DNA of 64,000 bases, taken from NCBI RefSeq assembly GCF_051622035.1, contig NC_135365.1, positions 24,242,001-24,306,000 on the forward strand, in the 5' to 3' direction. Below are positions 33,604 through 45,531 of this stretch, in pieces. This stretch comes from Arctopsyche grandis. Taxonomy: Eukaryota; Arthropoda; Insecta; Trichoptera; Hydropsychidae. Below the pieces are notes generated by a model. It was not told where the DNA came from. It made no database searches and saw only the letters and a program-made list of their open reading frames with translations. Within the stretch, counting starts at the first letter, position 1, and every line of letters starts with the position of its first letter. A program made the translations under genes and the position numbers.

Positions 33604-34543
33604 GAGTTATCATAGAAAACAAATTTTATGGTAAATCAGAATCAAACGAACACATCAAAAAGGCATTTGCTATTAAATCGTGCTCTATAAACATGTTACA
33701 CTCGCAGCGTATGCTAGACAGATGTGGGTATGAATTCGATTTGAAAGATCCTTTAATGGATTGGGCCTCTTATCAAAGAAAAGAAAGAAGACAGTTTCGT
33801 ATAAGTAGGACCGAATGACTGGTCGATACATAAAAACTACAAACGTGCGTACTCTCCATTTTTGTATTGTATTAATTAATTTCTCGATACTTCATACCAG
33901 AGCTGCTAAAAAACTGAAACCATTTTTGAATGGGAATAAGAATGATTAAAATATTGATATTAAAAAAATTGTTTCCCGACAACTAAGAAATGTTAGTGAT
34001 TTTAAACTGCCCTGGTTAACCTTTTTTACGTAATATTTGTGAGCTGATTTTAAACCATTCCCCCCCTTCGATCCCTTTTATATATTATCGATATACGAAG
34101 ACTAGCTCTCATTAATGTAAACAAAGGTCTCCAACATAACGCTCGAGGAGTTTAAACAATAACGAAATCATCAAAATTTCACCAGAATCGACTGTCGGAT
34201 CGACGTGATGACAGCTGGCTATCTAACGGGGCTTTCTGCCGCCCCCATACGCAACTCACAGGTTGTTGAGCAGCTATAACCAGAGATCGGCTACACGTTG
34301 GTGCACCATTTTTAGAAATGGTCAATTTCTTAGAAAAACCATCAGTATTAAAAGAAAAAGAGCAGAAAAGCTTGTAAAAATATGTCCTTTCTAAAAAATT
34401 CACAATAGAGCACCCAGGCATAGCCAATCTCTGGTTTTACCAGACTTAAAGGCAGCCAGGATGCTTAAACCCACAAAAATGGTTCGCTATTGTTAACCTT
34501 TTTTTTGCTCTTGCTTTGTAGGACAATAGTAATCAACATGTCT
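33604..34543. other. Intergenic sequence, no gene recognised
   Basis: AT-rich DNA, with a short stretch at about 33640-33830 of more even composition whose + frame has no family resemblance. It may be transposon remnant. Confidence 0.35.
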
Positions 34544-34705
34544 GGTTATAACTAGAGCCCGGAATCTGAAGGGGCTGTTTATTGTTCAAAGATTGTAAAT
34601 GCATTGTTAAAGGTTTACCGAAACTTTTTTACAAAGGATTTACAACAATGGAACAATAGGCGGCACGTTTCCGGCCCCTTCAGATTCCGACCTCTAGTTA
34701 TAACC
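34544..34705. mobile_element. Foldback MITE of the ATAACTAG family
   Basis: Arms GGTTATAACTAGAGCCCGGA and CCGACCTCTAGTTATAACC, about 160 bp in total. The centre AAAGGTTTACCGAAACTTTT repeats that of the copy at 32881. Confidence 0.75.
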
Positions 34706-34844
34706 ATAGGCCGGCGCGACCCTGTGCACCATTATTCATTTTTATGGTTAACCTTTTTTTTTGCTCTCTAGCTTTGTAGTTTGTCCTGTTTCCTAGAAAA
34801 TAGCCCAACAACGCCCTCTTTCCTGGAAAAAAAAATATTTTTGA

Positions 34845-35153
34845 CTTTAAAAATTCGCTAGACAATTAATTATAAGTATTTTAAAACAATAGAAAATCAC
34901 AATCAATAGAAAAAACATCTGAATATTGATTCCAATACTCACTTTGAGCACAAAAATACTAGATTTTGAGTTAAAGACCGCAAAAGCCAAAAAACTGTAA
35001 AAATCGCACATTTTTTTAAACGCTCATATCTCGTAAAATATCACTAACCAACAAAAATCATTATCATATTCGAATTCAGTGGGTCAAAATTAGTAAATTT
35101 TGGTTAGTCTCCGCTCTGGCAACTCAAAAACGTGATTTTTTGTTACTCAGTGT
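34845..35153. mobile_element. MITE with long subterminal inverted repeats (copy 2)
   Basis: An inverted copy of the element at 24897. Landmarks are CAATCAATAGAAAAAACATC, CGCTCATATCTCGTAAAA, GGTTAGTCTCCGCTCTGGC and the end TACTCAGTGT. The left end is less clear. Confidence 0.65.
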
Positions 35154-36091
35154 AATTTTTCACACAATCTCATATAAAATTACACTTTCTAATAACATCT
35201 TAATAACCAGTAATTACATACATATGTTTGTACATAGATGCTGAGAGAAGTTACCAAAAAAAGTGAATAAAAATGTGTTTTTAATAAGTACATACATATG
35301 TATGTATGTATATATGTAAGTACTTGACTGTTGATGGCGAGTTTTGTCGATGAATTCGTCACCGCTGGGCAGAAGGTAATTTGCAGGTTTCGCTTACATC
35401 ACTTACCATTTCCAGACCCTTAAAAGTAGCCAGGTTTCGGGAATTGTAGCGTTTCCCCCTCTCTCCAGCTCTGATTACATACATGTATGTACATAGTCAT
35501 AGTCCACAACAGTAATAAATACGTCATATTATTGTTTTAATTTACATATTTAGCCAGCAGTATAGCTAAATTTAAATCCATAGATTTCTCAATGGATTAA
35601 TTATGTAATTAATTAATTAATTAATTAATTGTTATTTCGTGTTCTCCAGCTTCTGGAAATACAGTGATTTAAGTGATAATAAAATGCTGCATTGTTTGTA
35701 ATTAATTGTCCAGGAAGGCGCATTGGGGCCTTCCTGTCAAGCCTTCCTGGTATATAAAAAAAATTCCTGGGTTTGGTGCAAACGATCGAAAAGCGCCAGA
35801 CAGATTGAACCACAGATTAACTGGATGGCTACTTTAAACGCAATTCTCGACTTCACGAATGAAAAATTGCACATCAGATGACGAGTAACCTTTCGACGTG
35901 CACAGATGCAATTATTAAAATGGTAATTATTAAAATTGAGTTGGATCTTTCCGGCGAGTTTTTAATAATTTAATAAGGAAAAATTCGGAACTAAAGTATC
36001 AAAAGCACAGAACGTATACAGGGTAAGTATGTCGGGACTTCGGGTAGATTTCACTTAGTGTAAGTGCGAGCAGTGCGCACGCATAAGCCAT
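35154..36091. other. Intergenic sequence with SINE tail hairpin remnant
   Basis: Mostly microsatellite and AT-rich DNA. At 35705-35760 the hairpin CCAGGAAGGCGCATTGGGG...CCTTCCTGG of SINE family D appears in + orientation. A segment at about 35935-35975 resembles the insert inside the SINE at 15365. Confidence 0.5.
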
Positions 36092-36623
36092 AGCCAGCAG
36101 TTTGGCTTAGTGGTAGCGTATATATTTAGCATCACTGAGGTCAAAGGTTCGAGTCCTCGCCACTGCTGGTTAGATTTGGGGGTTTTGTGACTCCAAATCG
36201 ATCGTTTCTCTATCAGAGTTTGCCAATTTTATCTGATCATTGCTGAAACGGTTCCTGAAAATTGGTATTAGATCTAATCCTGTTGTCACAAAATCTGCCT
36301 GTGTATAATTTGTAATAATTATACACAGTAATCTGAAATCTATAGATATCTCTATCGACATCTCTATAATTTCGTATTTATTGTATGTATAAAAAATTGT
36401 ATACAAAAAAATCTAAAAATAATCCATAGATGTCACTATGATTATTATTTCTGATTAATTGTTATATGCTATATATTCTGATTGTATATGTATGTATTAC
36501 TGTATTTCTGATTGTTTATGTATTGTGTATTTCGTTAACGTACACCCGTCGCATTGGAGCAAATCTGTAATGGCGAGTGTGTATTGATTTGTGACAATAA
36601 AATAAAAATAAAATAAAATAAGG
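36092..36623 (+). mobile_element. tRNA-derived SINE (family A), near full length
   Basis: The head AGCCAGCAGTTTGGCTTAGT with A box GGCTTAGTGGTAGCG and B box GGTTCGAGTCCTC is followed by the body TCGTTTCTCTATCAGAGTTT. The tail hairpin CACCCGTCGC...GGCGAGTGTG and a final AATAAAATAAAA repeat complete it. It has a pol III promoter arrangement, so it may once have been transcribed. Confidence 0.85.
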
Positions 36624-37116
36624 TACACGTGTCGTTAATCTGTGCTTCAGTCTGGCTGGCGCTTTTCGATCGTTTGCACCGCATCGAATATGTTCATATG
36701 TGTGTATGTTCATTTTTGTCGTTTTAGTTATAAGCTTGTGAGTTTTTCTTTCTTTTGGCTCCAAATCTATATCAAATGATAGACGAATTTATAAAACAAA
36801 TTAAGACTGTAACCTATGTATGTAATACCCGTTTGGGTTGAATGATCTTTGTCTTCCACATTATAAAATTAAAATCGTTATGGGGTAACTAAGTAACTTT
36901 GTCTCCTAACTACTACCCTTCAGACAGGAGAGCTTTCTGAAAAACGTCAGTCGGCTTTACGCTACCCTATATTAGGGAGTGAAGCGATAAAGGGAGTGAA
37001 GTGGAATACGAGAGGGTAAAAAATCTGTATTATCTCGCAGCTATTGTTTTACCGCCATCCCACAATATTCCAAAACTAATTAATCACAAGGCACATACGT
37101 CATTTTAATTTCGCAT

Positions 37117-37289
37117 ATGTTTGCATTCAAACGAGCGCTTGCCAATCTCAAAACAAACGAAATATATTATTTTTATATTATTATTTTGTTTATGTGGAGC
37201 AACGCTCGAAGTTGACCTGACGAAGGGACTAAAAAGAGGAATCGTTTCCGGACCGGGTTTCGCGACCTATCCCAACGGCTTCCACTCGG
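37117..37289 (+). CDS. Possible orphan exon with secretory-signal-like segment
   Basis: In the frame of 37121 a hydrophobic stretch KYIIFILLFCLCGA is followed by TLEVDLTKGLKRGIVSGPGF and ATYPNGFHSG. A good donor (CGG|GTAGGT) lies at 37290. Without an ATG in the same frame (ATG at 37117 is one frame off), an upstream exon or a frame choice is needed. No family recognised. The signal-peptide reading is an inference from hydrophobicity only. Confidence 0.25.
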
Positions 37290-37733
37290 GTAGGTTCAGG
37301 TCTCCAGGGGGGGTGGTTGGGTGACTCACAAGAGATACCGCCAGCCGCAGATGGACGGATCGAGGGTGTTCAGCAAAAGAAAAAGTATAATTTTATTCCC
37401 GTTTGAATTTTCGCACATGTGGATGTGCTCGCTGAATGTATGTGTATGTATGCATGTGTTTAGGTACTTGTGAATATCGTAAAATGATTTCTATACACCT
37501 GTCCCCCTCGCTTTCAGTTCTGTAGGAAGGTACCTATGTACTAGCGCGTACTTGTGTGTGTGTGTGTGTCTTGTTTGCAATTTAAAGGGTTCATCAACCT
37601 CCCCTTCAAAAAAGGGTCGATTACCTTTCCCAGAGTGATTCTATAATACTCCTGTACATAATACATATTGCGATATCGAGAGTTTTTTTATTATCATATA
37701 TGTATATAATATCGCTATTATTTATTTTACGAT

Positions 37734-38232
37734 TATTTTATTTTATTGTTACAATCAATATACACTCGTCATTACAGATTACTCCAATGCGACGAGTGTA
37801 CGATAACGGTCAGAAATACAATAATACATATACAATCAGAATACATATCATATAACAATTAATCAGTACAGAAATAATAATCATAGAGACATCTATGGAT
37901 TATTTTTTTAGTTTTTTGTGTACAATTAATATTACAATTTTCAATAAACACGAAATTATAGAGATGTCTATAGAGATATCTATAGGTTTCAGATTGCTGT
38001 GCATAATTTTTACAAATTATACACACAGATTTTGTGACAACAGGAAATGATCTAATACCAATTTTCAGGAACCGTTTCAACAATGATCAAATAAAATTGG
38101 CAAACTCTGATAGAGAAACGATCGATTTGGAGTCACAAAACCCCAAACCTAACCAGCAGTTTGACGAGGACTCGAACCTTCGACCTCAGTGGTGCTAAAT
38201 ATATACGCTACCATTAAGCCAAACTGCTGGCT
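37734..38232 (-). mobile_element. tRNA-derived SINE (family A), near full length
   Basis: On the minus strand it starts AGCCAGCAGTTTGGCTTAAT and has B box GGTTCGAGTCC, then the body, tail hairpin ACACTCGTCGCATTGGAG and an AATAAAATAAAAT end. It is nearly identical to the copies at 27915 and 42201, so this family was recently active. Confidence 0.85.
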
Positions 38233-38450
38233 TAATGGTATAATTATGTGTGTGTGTATCTGCGATAACGCTTGCCGTACTATAATAATCGTTTCGATTC
38301 GATATACATATGTACGTCACAGCTAAACCATTGCTAAACAAATGTACGAATACAATATACGAATATTACGAAAGAAAAACTTCTGTACATATATACTGTT
38401 TGCTAGCAATGTTTCCTTGGTCTCTGAGCATTTAGCGCCATATATTTAGC

Positions 38451-38618
38451 CAGCAGTGTGGCTTAATGGTAGCGTGTATGTTTAGCACTAAGTGATCAGT
38501 GGGTTCGATCCGCCATACTGCTGGTTAGATTTGGGGGTATTTGTGGCTCCAAATCGATCGTTTCTTATCAGAGTTTGCCAATTTTATATGATCATTGTTG
38601 AAACGGTTCCTCAAAATT
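38451..38618 (+). mobile_element. tRNA-derived SINE (family A) head fragment
   Basis: The head AGCCAGCAGTGTGGCTTAAT and B box GGTTCGATCC are followed by the body only to CCTCAAAATTGG. It is then joined to the duplicated flank. Confidence 0.7.
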
Positions 38619-38721
38619 GGAAAAAAATCGATTACCTTTCCCAGAGTGATTCTATAATACCCCTGTACATAAAACATATTGCGATATCGAGAGTTTTTTT
38701 ATTATCATATATTTTATTTTT

Positions 38722-39231
38722 CATTTTTCAATTAATCATGCACATTCACCTTACAGATCGCTCCAAAACGGCGAATGTGCCAAACAGATTAAGAATCGAT
38801 ACATCATACAATACATATATTATTATACACACAAATCAACATACAAACAAATCGAAATAACATCTGACACCTATGGTCAGACACTAATATAAACGTCGTA
38901 AACAATACGAATAACATTATTTATTTTTTTGTAACAATACGAAACATTTACATATGTATATATGATCAATCATCCATAGAGATATGTATGGAGAAAATCT
39001 GGCGAAACCTAAGAGATAATAATATCTCTAGGTTTTTTGCAATAGAAAATTTGGATAAGGAAGATAATTTTACAGGAATCGTTTCAAATCAGAAAAATTG
39101 ACAAATTCTGATATGAAACGACCGACCTCGACAAACCAAGGTCTGGCCAGCAACGAGACTCCAGTGGGAAGTGAAATCGGCAACTCTAGCACGAGAGAAT
39201 ACAACACTTACCACTAGACCACGCCGCTGGT
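38722..39231 (-). mobile_element. tRNA-derived SINE (family C)
   Basis: Minus-strand head CCAGCGGCGTGGTCTAGTGG, then GTAAG; the B-box region is degraded. Body block CAGAATTTGTCAATTTTTC, tail hairpin CACATTCGCCG...GGTGAATGTG and a T/A tail. It shares the tail type of family A but has a different head. Confidence 0.7.
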
Positions 39232-39479
39232 TATGTATATGTACATATATAATATCGCTATTCTGTGTGTGTGTGTGTGTGTGTGTCTGCGATAACGCTC
39301 GCCGTACTATAATAGTCGTTTCGATTCGATATACATATGTACATCACAGCTAAACCATTGCTTAACAAATGTATGAATACAATATACGAATATTACGAAA
39401 GAAAAACTTATATATATACTGTTTGCTAGCAATGTTTCCTCTAGGCAAATTGGTCTCTGAGAATTTAGCGCCATATATT

Positions 39480-39661
39480 TAGCCAGCAGTGTGGCTTAAT
39501 GGTAGCGTGTATGTTTAGCACCAAGTATAAGTATAAAATAATAATTAGCCAGCAGTATGGCTTAATGCTGGTGTGCATGTTTAGCACCAAGTGATCGGTG
39601 GGTTCGATCCGCCGTTCTGCTGGTTAGATTTGGGGGTATTTGTGGCTCCAAATCGATCGTT
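39480..39661 (+). mobile_element. Two SINE family A head pieces in tandem
   Basis: A head ends at AGCACCAAGTATAAG, and a second head starts at AGCCAGCAGTATGGCTTAAT at 39546 and runs through GGTTCGATCC to CCAAATCGATCGTTTC, where it joins a LINE 3' end. Confidence 0.65.
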
Positions 39662-39662
39662 T

Positions 39663-40135
39663 CAAGCAGTGATTTTTTGATTTTTAAATGTTTTTTATTA
39701 TTACGAAATTATGTTCACAATACATCTTATATCTATTTTAATAGCTACTGATCTACTGATCATTTTCTATTTTACAATTTAATTTAATTTGGTTAATAAT
39801 CATAGTATTATATTATTCTAATGTTAATCTACAGCATAATAGGAAAAAGAGCCCAAAAATCTATTTACAATCCTTATAAATGCTCATAATACATCTAATA
39901 CAAAATATTAATTAAAGACTCACTAAAGTCAATGACCTAAAGCAGATTGTGTTTAGGTAATCTGTGTGTTATACCTGAAGGGTATAGACATTTTGTTGTA
40001 ATCACCGAGACTCTTCACAAGTGTGTTAGTATGGTTATTGGTGATTCTGTCATAGAATCTACTGGTTAGTTTGTTAGTGATGTCTGTAACAAACGGAATA
40101 TTATATATGGCATGCAGTTTTTTCAATTTGGTATA
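39663..40135 (-). mobile_element. LINE fragment, Jockey-like ORF2 tail and 3' end
   Basis: On the minus strand a partial frame reads IPFVTDITNKLTSRFYDRIT and NNHTNTLVKSLGDYNKM, the usual C-terminal shape of Jockey/CR1 ORF2. It ends in an AT-rich tail AATCACTGCTTG. The same last 120 bases recur at 56446-56566. Confidence 0.6.
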
Positions 40136-41147
40136 TATGGGTGAATGTTTTTCCTACCGCATGCGCGCTTTATGTGTTCATGCGTTGTTATTAATTTTGT
40201 ACTTGGTTATGTACAGTGTGGTTTTTTTATTAGAACAGTGATGTGCGGTTGTTCTTTTGCGATATTCATGAACAACCGTCTCGTTCTCCGACGAAAGGGC
40301 CTCTTGGACTGTATTCGTCGGGGGGGTGGTGGCCTCATGTTGAAGGCTTTAAGGGTCAAATTCCGTGACCTTTAAAGCGGGCTTAGAAATGGGTGAATGT
40401 TATATGCATACACTAGTTTGTGCCTAAGTACATACATATGTAGTTACAGAGTAACTTAGTACTTTTGACACAACTTCTAACCAAAGTAATACGACGCTCA
40501 ATCAAATCAACCAAACGATCGATCCGTCTGTCTGTGTGTTTGGTGTTGCTGGACTCCATCGTTCATAATTATAGTACCGTATGTTAAGTTGCGATCGGTC
40601 GGGTTTCTTTCCCGTCCAGTTCGGGGATTGATTGGGTGAAGGGGGAAGGTGGCTAGAGCCCCCGGGGAGAAAAAGGAGGAAGGGTATGGGGTTGGAGAGG
40701 ACCAGAGGGGTCATGGAAAGGGGAGGGCGGAGGGTACTGCGTGCCGCCGTAAAAATGTATTGATTTTAAGGAGGACTTCCTACTCTCCTTCGGCTCGCTC
40801 TCGCGGAAAAAAATTCATTACGTCGCGACCATTACCGCACACGCCCATTACCTGCCCCTTCCCTACCCATCACAGACCCCTTCATCCATCTCCCAAACAT
40901 TCGGACACATATTAACCCCTTCAAATCCCACGAACGGCTCCCGTCCCTCTCCTCTTCCATCTATCTTTGACCGGAGACGTGTCTGGCTGGGTGCTCGATT
41001 CATCCATCTACTGATTAATTTATCAACGCTTTTAATGCTGAATCCTTCCGAAGAAAGTTCTATATACATATATGTGTGTCCCACAGCGATAACTCTTCGT
41101 GATGCTATTTTCAGATACCACCAAGAAGAATCTTGTCTAAGGATGTG
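40136..41147. other. Intergenic, partly GC-richer; no gene recognised
   Basis: GC-richer near 40600-40990, with polypurine and polypyrimidine stretches. Open frames on both strands are low in complexity and resemble no family I recognise. Confidence 0.35.
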
Positions 41148-41151
41148 TTAA

Positions 41152-41672
41152 GAGGGCTGTACACCCGAAACCTTAATTTTGTTACCATTCCTTTCTTCGA
41201 TATATATATTGAGTGTATGTATATATTGAGTGAATGCGACAATATATATCAATATATATATTGAGTGAATGCGACAGTTGCGCTTCGACCAGATAAAACG
41301 TATTTTAAATTGACAAAATCGAGGTTTCGTATTCTACTATTTTCTCCTCCAAAACTAGACCAATTTTTAAAAAAAATTCATCATCGGTATGAGAAAAATA
41401 CTTTCTGTGCATCTATCGGCGTATTTTTTTAAAAATCGACCGTTAAATAAGCACGCTGGACTCGTTTCGTGGGTGTAAAAAAGAGGCGATTTTATAGATG
41501 TTTGGTGGCTCCTAGCTCCTATAAAAAATAATTAATCAAAAAAATAAAACGATAGATGCACCCCAATGGTGGATATCCATAGCATATTAAAAAATAATTT
41601 CTCTAGTGCCATAATTGAGGATGGGAGAAGTATAGTACGTTTGTATGGACAAGGTGCTGCTGTCCAGCCCTC
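41152..41672. mobile_element. piggyBac-type MITE
   Basis: 521 bp. Ends GAGGGCTGTACACC and GCTGTCCAGCCCTC are flanked by TTAA at 41148-41151 and 41673-41676. TTAA duplication is a piggyBac hallmark. No transposase remnant. Confidence 0.75.
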
Positions 41673-41781
41673 TTAAGTATCGACGGCTTCACACATTCGG
41701 ATTACTTAAAACTTATTTTTTTAAATTATATTTACCACTAGTAGTTGTACCCGGCCTCACTCGGCATTTGTAATATAATAT

Positions 41782-42193
41782 TGTTACGTATACTAAAAAG
41801 AGCCGCCGAGTAATTGCGATCGGATTAGGCCGGGTAGCGTCCTGAGAGACCGTGTGACCGGTATAAGTGGTTTCAAGGATTAGCGACAGGCTAAGTGCAA
41901 GTAAGCTAAACAATGGCGACCGAGTTGGCTGTTATTGGTCCTTTCTCAGAATTGACCTGTACCATGGGACCGAATGTCGTGGGAAGACATATCCGTACGT
42001 GACTATACAATAGGTAAATATATTAGACTTCGAAGATGTCCTGAGAGATCTATCCCTTATAAGGCGATACTTAGGCGATATCTAGTCATTCTGGACTGAG
42101 CACTGCCAGTGCGTGTATCTCCTTAATCATCAATAAATGCTGTGAAATGACTTTGGTCTTTTACTTAGATCTTCCACCCACCCCTACGCAACA
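41782..42193 (+). mobile_element. Solo LTR, family 1
   Basis: 412 bp, from TGTTACGTATACTAAAAAG to CCTACGCAACA. The flanks are ATAT at 41778-41781 and 42194-42197. It contains AATAAA in the stretch CATCAATAAATGCTGTG. It matches the copies at 6924 and 11439-15343. Confidence 0.85.
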
Positions 42194-42200
42194 ATATAAT

Positions 42201-42715
42201 AGCCAGCAGTTTGGCTTAATGGTAGCGTATATATTTAGCACCACTGAGGTCGAAGGTTCGTGTCCTCGTCAAACTGTTAGTTAGGTTTGGGGGTTTTGTG
42301 ACTCCAAATCGATCGTTTCTCTATCAGAGTTCGCCAATTTTATCTGATCATTGTTGAAACGGTTCCTGAAAATTGGTAATAGATCATTTCCTGTTGTCAC
42401 AAAATCTGTGTGTATAATTTGTAAAAATTATGCACAGTAATCTGAAATCTATAGATATCTCTATAGACATCTCTATAATTTCGTGTTTATTATATGTATA
42501 AAAATTGTAATAATAATTGTACACAAAAATCTAAAAATAATCCATAGATGTCTCTATGATTATTATTTCTGTACTGATTAATTGTTATATGCTATGTATT
42601 CTGATTGTATATGTATTATTGTATTTCTGACCGTTATCGTACATTCGTCGCATTGGAGCGATCTGTAATGACGAGTGTATATTGATTGTAACAATAAAAT
42701 AAAATAAAAATAAGC
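42201..42715 (+). mobile_element. tRNA-derived SINE (family A), full length
   Basis: Head AGCCAGCAGTTTGGCTTAAT, A box GGCTTAATGGTAGCG, B box GGTTCGTGTCC, body GTTTCTCTATCAGAGTTCGC, tail hairpin with CATTCGTCGCATTGGAGCG and a final AATAAAATAAAAATAA. It lies immediately 3' of the solo LTR. Confidence 0.85.
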
Positions 42716-42729
42716 CTTTTAACCCTTTG

Positions 42730-43140
42730 AGCCAGCAGCATAGCTCGGTCGTTAAGCTCCCGCTTAGCGTCGAGAGGCGCCGGGTTCGATCCCATGAGCT
42801 GACTGCTGGTCAGACCTGGATATTTGTGATTCCAGGTCGATCGTTTCCTATCAGAGTTTGCCAATTTTCTCTGATTTCATTGTTGGAACGGTTCCCGGTA
42901 AAATTGGCTAAATATCCTTCCTACCTACAATGTCACCACTATTTTAGATTGATTAATGTACAATAAAATTTATGTACAATTCACAGATGTCTCATTAATT
43001 TGCGAGTTTTTCATTGTCTCATAATTCAGCGACTTGTATAATAAAAATAAAAGCTGCAATTTTTGTAATTGGCCAGCAAGGCGCATTGGGGTTACCTGTA
43101 AGGCCTTCCCGGTATATATGTAAAAAATAAATAAATAAAT
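42730..43140 (+). mobile_element. tRNA-derived SINE (family D), full length
   Basis: Head GCCAGCAGCATAGCTCGGTC, B box GGGTTCGATCCC, body CTATCAGAGTTTGCCAATTT, and tail hairpin GCCAGCAAGGCGCATTGGGG...GGCCTTCCCGG, ending in AAATAAATAAAT. It shares the body with family A but has a different head and tail. Confidence 0.8.
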
Positions 43141-45390
43141 TCTGACGTCTTTCTGTTAAAAGCCCGCCACGCTGAAAATTTCGCCAACATTTCCAAACAA
43201 ACCCTAGATAACTACCGCCGAGGATTTCGAGTTTTGTAAAGGTGTTTTTAGACTCTCTAATATATCTTGCAATAATATAAAATAAACAAAATAAATCTAT
43301 TAATAAATATTTTGTTCCAAAACTAGTTTGGAACAAAAATATTTTGTTCCAAAGCTAGATGGACTAACTAGTCCATCTTCTTCATTATTGTTAAAATGTA
43401 ATGCTCACAATCTAAATGCCAAGCCACAATCTAAAATACTCAGCGTTAGGGATTTCCATCGGGTAATTCTGCTATGGTTATAAATTCAGAAATTCCGGTG
43501 TAAACCAGTCTTTATAAACGTTAACAAATGAATGACATGGATTACACAACCGATGTTCAATGCATTTTTTTTCAATGCTATCTGGAAAGGCTTAGCGGGT
43601 AGTATTCTTGTTTACTTTGTACATGCTCAAAATACAACGCCTATCGGCGTTTTTCAGCCACATGGACTTGTTGGAAAAACGCCGATCGGCGTTGATCAGC
43701 ATTCAAGGGGTTAAATATGGTTAATCTAATAGTAAACATTCATTTTTTATTAATACATTTATTTAAATAGAAAAAAATACATATTTAAGGACAGTCAATC
43801 AGAAATGCACACACACACACAACGAATGGTTTTTTTTTTATATATAAGGGAACTGGATCATAAAACGAAAAATGATTCCGGAACTGAAACGAAAAAAGTA
43901 AAAAGTAAAAAAGTAAAAGTAAACTAGGATGCACTCACTCAATCAGTTGAGAATTGGTGGTCCATTTTCTAATGATTCCTATACGGATTTGATTGCCTTC
44001 AATTTAAAACAATAGTAATAGTAATCATACATAATTTTCCGCCTTTCAAAATGTGCCGCTCTCAAGCGTCGTCTTATTTACCTATGATAAAGGGACGTCC
44101 CTGCATCGGACAGTCTGTTGATGATTTTGATTTTCCTCTTGTCGAAGGAAGTGTTTAATCTTGATTCATAACCCAATGTAAATGGTGATTTCTCGAAGTC
44201 GATCCTTCAAAGTGCGCGCTCTCAAGAGCGGCGAACAACCTGTTGAGCAACATCTGCTACATTACTTATCTTTTTATTGCTGAATAGCAATTAAATTCTG
44301 TTAGTTGACTTGATCGGATGTCAGCCATAGTGCCATTGCTAAAACGTGTTTTAAAAAATTACCGCGAACAACATAGGACTTGTTTCGCTTTTTGTTGTTG
44401 TAAATGCACTATAAAAATTACCGCGACTTACATATGTACATACAACTAGCCCAATGTGCTTGCCAAAAGTATCTCAGCCTGATCCAAAAGATGCTTCATG
44501 GATGTAGGAGTGAAGGTTTATTTGTCGGTGTCTGTAAAAAAATAGTAGCATAATGAGGTTAAATTAAATTTGAACACTGCTCATATAAACTTATGCAATA
44601 GTTATGTATCGTTTATTTGCACAACGTATAGAGCTCGTTGAACGTTTACGCATTGGCTTTCATCGCGATAGAGGGAGAAAGGGGATTGTTTATAAGCGGT
44701 GAGAAGGGGATGTAATATATATATATATATATATATGTACATATATATACATATAAAAAAGGGAGCAGTAATACCCAGTACGTCAAAATTATAGGGGAAA
44801 AAAGGGTTGAAATGGTTTGAGTAGTATAGGAGTAGTGCGCCTTTTGATTGCAAAATGCGAGATTTTTCTCTATGGATGCGGGGTTTCCGTCAAACGCAGC
44901 AAAACTACAAACGCACATACATATACGAGTATCGTCGAGTAATAGCAGGCATTATTGTTATTCATGGCGATCGTCCGCGCACGAATAGTTTGTTCGGGGG
45001 ATGATGATGATGATGATGATATCCCATTGTTTATCGTTAGGGAGAATTTCGCAATTAAGGCTGTAAGAAGCGAAAAAGGTAAACAATGGGGAGAAACGCA
45101 GTTGTAACCGAGAGCCTGGCACCGAGAGGGTTAAAACGACTATCCATCATCGTCGTCATCGTTCCCCGCACCCCCACCCTCTAATTGCATTGTTTATGCG
45201 TTACTTATTAAATATAGAATTAAAATGAGAACAAAGAACTAATAACGCTCGAGCTTTATTGTCCCTATATGTACGCCTTTTATATTCCTACCAGTATCAA
45301 TACTGATTCTTAAAGCAATATAGTTTTGTATAATGAATCTAACCCACATAAATGATATTTTGAACACAGCATCATAAGTTATAAGTTATG
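43141..45390. other. Intergenic, no gene recognised
   Basis: AT-rich DNA with small palindromes (TTTGTTCCAAAACTAGTTTG at 43310; AAAACGCCGATCGGCGTT near 43676), short microsatellites and a (GAT)n run at about 45002-45020. Nothing coding is supported. Confidence 0.4.
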
Positions 45391-45512
45391 ATTCATAACT
45401 AGTCACCGGAGCCCGAGGGAGCCGTGTATTGTTCAAAGGTTGTAAATGTATTGTTAAAGGTTTGCCGAACAATGGATAGCACTGTGACTATCCTACCTCT
45501 ATTCATAACTAA
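45391..45512. mobile_element. Foldback MITE of the ATAACTAG family
   Basis: Arms are ATTCATAACTAG and ACCTCTATTCATAACT. The centre GGTTTGCCGAACAATG repeats the inner part of the copies at 32881 and 34544. Confidence 0.6.
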
Positions 45513-45531
45513 CAGCTATCGGACTCTCTTA

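Larger units (their letters stand above)
37613..39530. repeat. Tandem duplication of an about 0.4-kb region, each copy carrying its own SINE
   Basis: Unit 1 (37613-38490) and unit 2 (38632-39530) share ACCTTTCCCAGAGTGATTC, ATATTGCGATATCGAGAGTT, TGCGATAACGC(T/T)GCCGTAC, AAACCATTGCT(A/T)AAC and AGCGCCATATATTTAGCCAG in the same order. Unit 1 contains a SINE at 37734-38232, and unit 2 another, different one at 38722-39231, at different positions. Confidence 0.75.

Noticed and set aside
36092-42300. tRNA genes suggested by GGTTCGANTCC boxes
   Set aside because: They lack a complete cloverleaf, are followed by a common SINE body and tail, and occur in many copies; they are SINE heads.
44602-44918. 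Membrane-protein-like frames on the minus strand
   Set aside because: The hydrophobic residues come from a TATATA run; no splice or family support.
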